A DNA stretch of 8,977 nucleotides, from NCBI GenBank assembly GCA_964527565.1, contig CAZGOY010000073.1:1-8977 (forward strand), given 5' to 3'. Numbering within the stretch: position 1 is the stretch's first letter; the number at the start of each line of letters is the position of its first letter. Origin of the DNA: JAGXQV01 sp964527565. Lineage in GTDB: Bacteria; Pseudomonadota; Gammaproteobacteria; Burkholderiales; Sulfuricellaceae. A program made the translations under genes and the position numbers. A model generated the notes under the pieces. The model saw only the letters and a program-made list of their open reading frames with translations. It made no database searches and was not told the DNA's origin. Positions 7,930-8,977 of the stretch are shown in pieces.

Positions 7930-7957
7930 ACATGGCGCCTGGAGTGGATAATTCAAG
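7930..7957 (-). promoter_or_regulatory. Putative heat-shock (sigma-32 / RpoH) promoter of the lon-scpA-scpB-rluB run
   Basis: On the minus strand, CTTGAAT (7957-7951) is followed after exactly 13 bp by CGCCATGT (7937-7930). The RpoH consensus is CTTGAAA, a spacer of about 13, then CCCCATNT. The -35 match is 6 of 7 and the -10 match has a single mismatch. Transcription would begin near 7922, giving a leader of roughly 28 nt before the lon ATG. Lon-type proteases are commonly under heat-shock control, so the site is in the right place. It was found by eye and not scored against a matrix. Confidence 0.65.
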
Positions 7958-7970
7958 CCGGTTACCGGCT
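7956..7970. repeat. Perfect 15-nt palindrome abutting the lon promoter
   Basis: AGCCGGTTACCGGCT is a perfect inverted repeat with 7-nt arms and one central base. It overlaps the upstream edge of the -35 element by 2 bp. This is a reasonable place for an operator or activator site. No known regulator motif is recognised, and a single copy is seen. It may also simply be chance in GC-rich DNA. Confidence 0.4.
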
Positions 7971-7981
7971 AAATCCATCAG

Positions 7982-8005
7982 AAAAAAACCACCCTGGGCT
8001 TGGCT
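7982..8005 (-). terminator. Weak terminator-like element after the antitoxin-like gene
   Basis: On the minus strand, AGCCA (8005-8001) can pair with TGGTT (7991-7987) around a 9-nt loop, within and leading into a run of seven T (7988-7982). The element starts inside the stop codon of the small gene and ends 25 bp before the putative lon promoter, which is the sensible position. The stem is short and includes a G-U pair, so termination would be weak at best. Confidence 0.3.
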
Positions 8006-8207
8006 ATGGAACGATGGGGCTGACAATATCCCCCAGCGTCATTCCTTTTCCTGCAATGTCTGGATGAGGGCGGCGATGCAGCACAGACGGCGGCTCGTCG
8101 TTGACGGTCAGCGCGATGAACTCCACACGGTGGTTGACAAAGGATTCGGGCAGTTCGATAACCACTTTTCTGCTGGTCACGTCAAGAATTTGTCGTTTCA
8201 CTTGCAT
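8004..8207 (-). CDS. Small antitoxin-like protein (orphan; no adjacent toxin recognised)
   Basis: This is a 67-residue protein. Residues 5-36 (RQILDVTSRKVVIELPES to FIALTV) have the short beta-strand, IELPE, beta-strand pattern seen in small antitoxins that precede PIN-type toxins. The C-terminal RRPHPDIAGKGMTLGDIVSPIV resembles the Pro-rich linker 'RRPPPELAGKG..GDI..PIV' recalled from that same group. In those proteins a few acidic residues and a Trp usually follow. Here the chain stops at VP, so it may be slightly truncated. A strong AAGGA ribosome site (8214-8218) 6 nt before the ATG argues for a real, translated gene. It lies 52 bp after the DUF2442 gene on the same strand. Downstream there is only the lon promoter, not a toxin, so the partner is lost, elsewhere or never existed. 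Function is inferred from pattern only. Confidence 0.6.
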   Translation of the reverse strand: MQVKRQILDVTSRKVVIELPESFVNHRVEFIALTVNDEPPSVLHRRPHPDIAGKGMTLGDIVSPIVP

Positions 8208-8259
8208 CGGTTTTCCTTTTCAGAAGCATTGCCTTCCGCCAAGCCTGGTGGACAAAACG

Positions 8260-8538
8260 TCAAGCCGCCCGTTCAAGCTGCGCGGCATATTCCAGGCGGT
8301 TATGGTACAAATCCATGATGGGGAAGCACAAATCATAGTCACCCCAGAGCAGTTCGCCGTATTCGACATGAAACGATGCGAATCGCACGGGATCGAGGTA
8401 AGCGCGAATATCGGGATGCAATGAGCGCGACAAAAAAGGCAGGAAATCCACCACCTGCTCAACGCCATCGTCAAAGCGCAAACGGATACGATAGTCTCCG
8501 GCTTTTTCTGCGGTCACGATGTTGATCGGGTTCGGCAT
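8260..8538 (-). CDS. DUF2442 domain protein
   Basis: The 92-residue protein spans a whole DUF2442 domain. It has an N-terminal strand, YRIRLRFDDGVEQVVDFLPFL (16-36), which is the family's 'L.V.F.DG....vDl.p.l' signature, then DPVRFASFHVEYGELLWGDYDLCFPIMDLY (49-78), matching the usual 'F..v.v....l.W....dl....ly' ending. The biochemical role of the family is not established. Members often stand next to DUF4160 genes, as here, and the pair has been suspected of being toxin-antitoxin-like. The start is secure: the ATG overlaps the DUF4160 stop by one base (TAATG) and is preceded by GGAGG 8 nt upstream, so translation is probably coupled. A short Leu/Glu/Arg/Ala tail (81-92) follows the domain. 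Confidence 0.85.
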   Translation of the reverse strand: MPNPINIVTAEKAGDYRIRLRFDDGVEQVVDFLPFLSRSLHPDIRAYLDPVRFASFHVEYGELLWGDYDLCFPIMDLYHNRLEYAAQLERAA

Positions 8539-8843
8539 TATTTGAGCCTCCGCATGATGATTTCCGGTTTGATAGGTTTGTGTAGTACAAAAAAATCAAT
8601 CCATTTTGCGATGATGTCATTGGCACGCGCGTGGACAATCTCTTCAAAAGAACGCATTTCGCTTACCGCGAGGGGTAGCCTTCCAGCGGTTGCGGTGAAA
8701 CGAATCTCGGTTATCTTGCCGTTGATAACAACGATCTCGGCCCGTGCATCTCTGCCTTGGCACTTGCCATAGACATGAACCGGCTCATGTTCGTTGGCAT
8801 AGAACATGACGAGCAGCCCGAAATATTCGTAGAGCTTCGGCAT
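8538..8843 (-). CDS. DUF4160 domain protein
   Basis: This 101-residue protein opens with the DUF4160 hallmark MPKLYEYFGLLVMFYANEHEPVHVY: residues 5-15 form the first strand, and NEHEPVHVY at 17-25 is the conserved 'N-x-H-x-P-x-H-x' element. A second half, GKITEIRFTATAGRLP (42-57), and a helix with IIAKWIDFFV (77-86) complete the fold. The family has no proven activity. The paired histidines suggest a metal or nucleic-acid site, but that is inference. It is followed, with a one-base stop/start overlap, by DUF2442. The only purine-rich site immediately upstream (AGGATG) runs into the ATG and is too close for a normal ribosome site, so expression may depend on translation of the gene upstream, whose stop is 21 bp away. 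Base composition is low here: 25 of 60 bases are G or C at 8581-8640, against 40 of 60 at 6481-6540 in lon, which suggests acquired DNA. Confidence 0.85.
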   Translation of the reverse strand: MPKLYEYFGLLVMFYANEHEPVHVYGKCQGRDARAEIVVINGKITEIRFTATAGRLPLAVSEMRSFEEIVHARANDIIAKWIDFFVLHKPIKPEIIMRRLK

Positions 8844-8864
8844 CCTAAAATTTTCAGATAATCC

Positions 8865-8925
8865 CTAACTGTAATTCAGCCCTATCGCCTCGCGCACGTC
8901 ACGCATGGTTTCGTTCGCCAGATCG
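8865..8925 (-). CDS. 3' exon of a gene interrupted by the group II intron (partial, unidentified)
   Basis: Reading the minus strand away from the proposed intron boundary gives an open frame of 19 codons, DLANETMRDVREAIGLNYS, ending in TAG at 8867-8865. The first base after the intron (8925) would be the third base of the split codon. The peptide is helical and resembles the tail of many small proteins, so I cannot name it. The stop lies 21 bp before the DUF4160 start, which suggests the interrupted gene belonged to the same small operon. The 5' exon would lie beyond the window. If the intron sits between genes instead, this frame is chance. Confidence 0.4.
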
Positions 8926-8977
8926 ATCGGGTCGAGCTAACGGGATGTCGCCCGTTAGCCCTCCCACACCACCGGAC
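8926..8977 (-). mobile_element. Group II intron, 3' end only (domain V end and domain VI), continuing past the window
   Basis: On the minus strand, the first 17 bases (8977-8961) read GTCCGGTGGTGTGGGAG, which matches the distal half of domain V as I recall it from bacterial group II introns that carry an LtrA-type reverse transcriptase. Next comes a hairpin with a 9-bp perfect stem (domain VI), and then CTCGACCCGAT, a common kind of 3' terminus. An unpaired A seven bases from the end (8932) fits the branch-point adenosine. The boundary is placed at 8926 by analogy, and 8922 (a second GAT) is an alternative. Domains I-IV and any maturase gene lie outside the window, so whether the intron is complete cannot be judged. 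Confidence 0.75.
8936..8959 (-). ncRNA. Domain VI hairpin of the group II intron
   Basis: GCTAACGGG and CCCGTTAGC form a perfect 9-bp stem around a 6-nt loop (8945-8950). Alone this could be mistaken for a terminator, but no T-run follows on either strand. The preceding domain V end and the terminal CCCGAT make it domain VI, the helix that presents the branch-point A for splicing. Confidence 0.7.

Noticed and set aside
7650..8318. 222-codon plus-strand frame across the lon start and the small antitoxin-like gene
   Set aside because: It overlaps the start of lon, the promoter region and a minus-strand gene that has a good ribosome site. The product shows no domain.
8220..8474. Alternative minus-strand frame overlapping the DUF2442 gene
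   Set aside because: The DUF2442 frame has a clear family match and a coupled start. This one is a Cys/Trp/Ser-rich shadow with no ribosome site.
8936..8959. Rho-independent terminator at the right edge
   Set aside because: The stem is strong but no T-run follows on either strand. Flanking sequence identifies it as intron domain VI.

Overview
The window looks like chromosome of a betaproteobacterium. I infer this from the family resemblance of the proteins and from two gene orders, dapE-prmB and scpA-scpB-rluB. The Nitrosomonadales / Gallionella-Sulfuricella side is only a guess. Most of it is GC-rich housekeeping DNA. The right end, from about 7895, is accessory DNA with patches of lower GC, and it finishes inside a group II intron.

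Layout, left to right. At 1-90 is the C-terminal tail of an unidentified gene. At 114-512 is a FliL-family protein with a signal peptide. A single-domain bacteriohemerythrin (516-914, minus) converges on it with 3 bp between the stops. A 129-bp divergent spacer then leads to dapE-prmB (1044-3088, plus; 4-nt start/stop overlap), which covers lysine/diaminopimelate synthesis and methylation of ribosomal protein L3. The prmB stop shares a CTAG with the stop of rluB, the last gene of a minus-strand run read as lon-scpA-scpB-rluB (7894 down to 3085). That run encodes a Lon-type AAA+ protease of the sub-family I recall as AsrA-like, the two condensin accessory subunits, and a 23S rRNA pseudouridine synthase. 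A good match to a heat-shock (sigma-32) promoter lies 36 to 63 bp upstream of the lon start, so the run may be heat-inducible from its first gene.

Upstream of lon, on the same strand, are three small accessory genes: a DUF4160 protein and a DUF2442 protein whose stop and start overlap (TAATG), then a 67-residue protein that resembles the antitoxin half of a toxin-antitoxin pair but has no recognisable toxin beside it. A weak terminator-like element separates them from the lon promoter. Beyond DUF4160, the last 52 bases read on the minus strand as the 3' end of a group II intron (end of domain V, domain VI hairpin, terminal CCCGAT). It appears to interrupt the 3' end of a further gene, of which 19 codons and a stop remain.

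I see no convincing new multi-gene system. The items most worth following are the heat-shock promoter feeding a Lon/condensin operon, the DUF4160-DUF2442 pair beside an orphan antitoxin-like gene, the intron-interrupted gene at the right edge, and the exported FliL-like protein with no visible flagellar neighbours.
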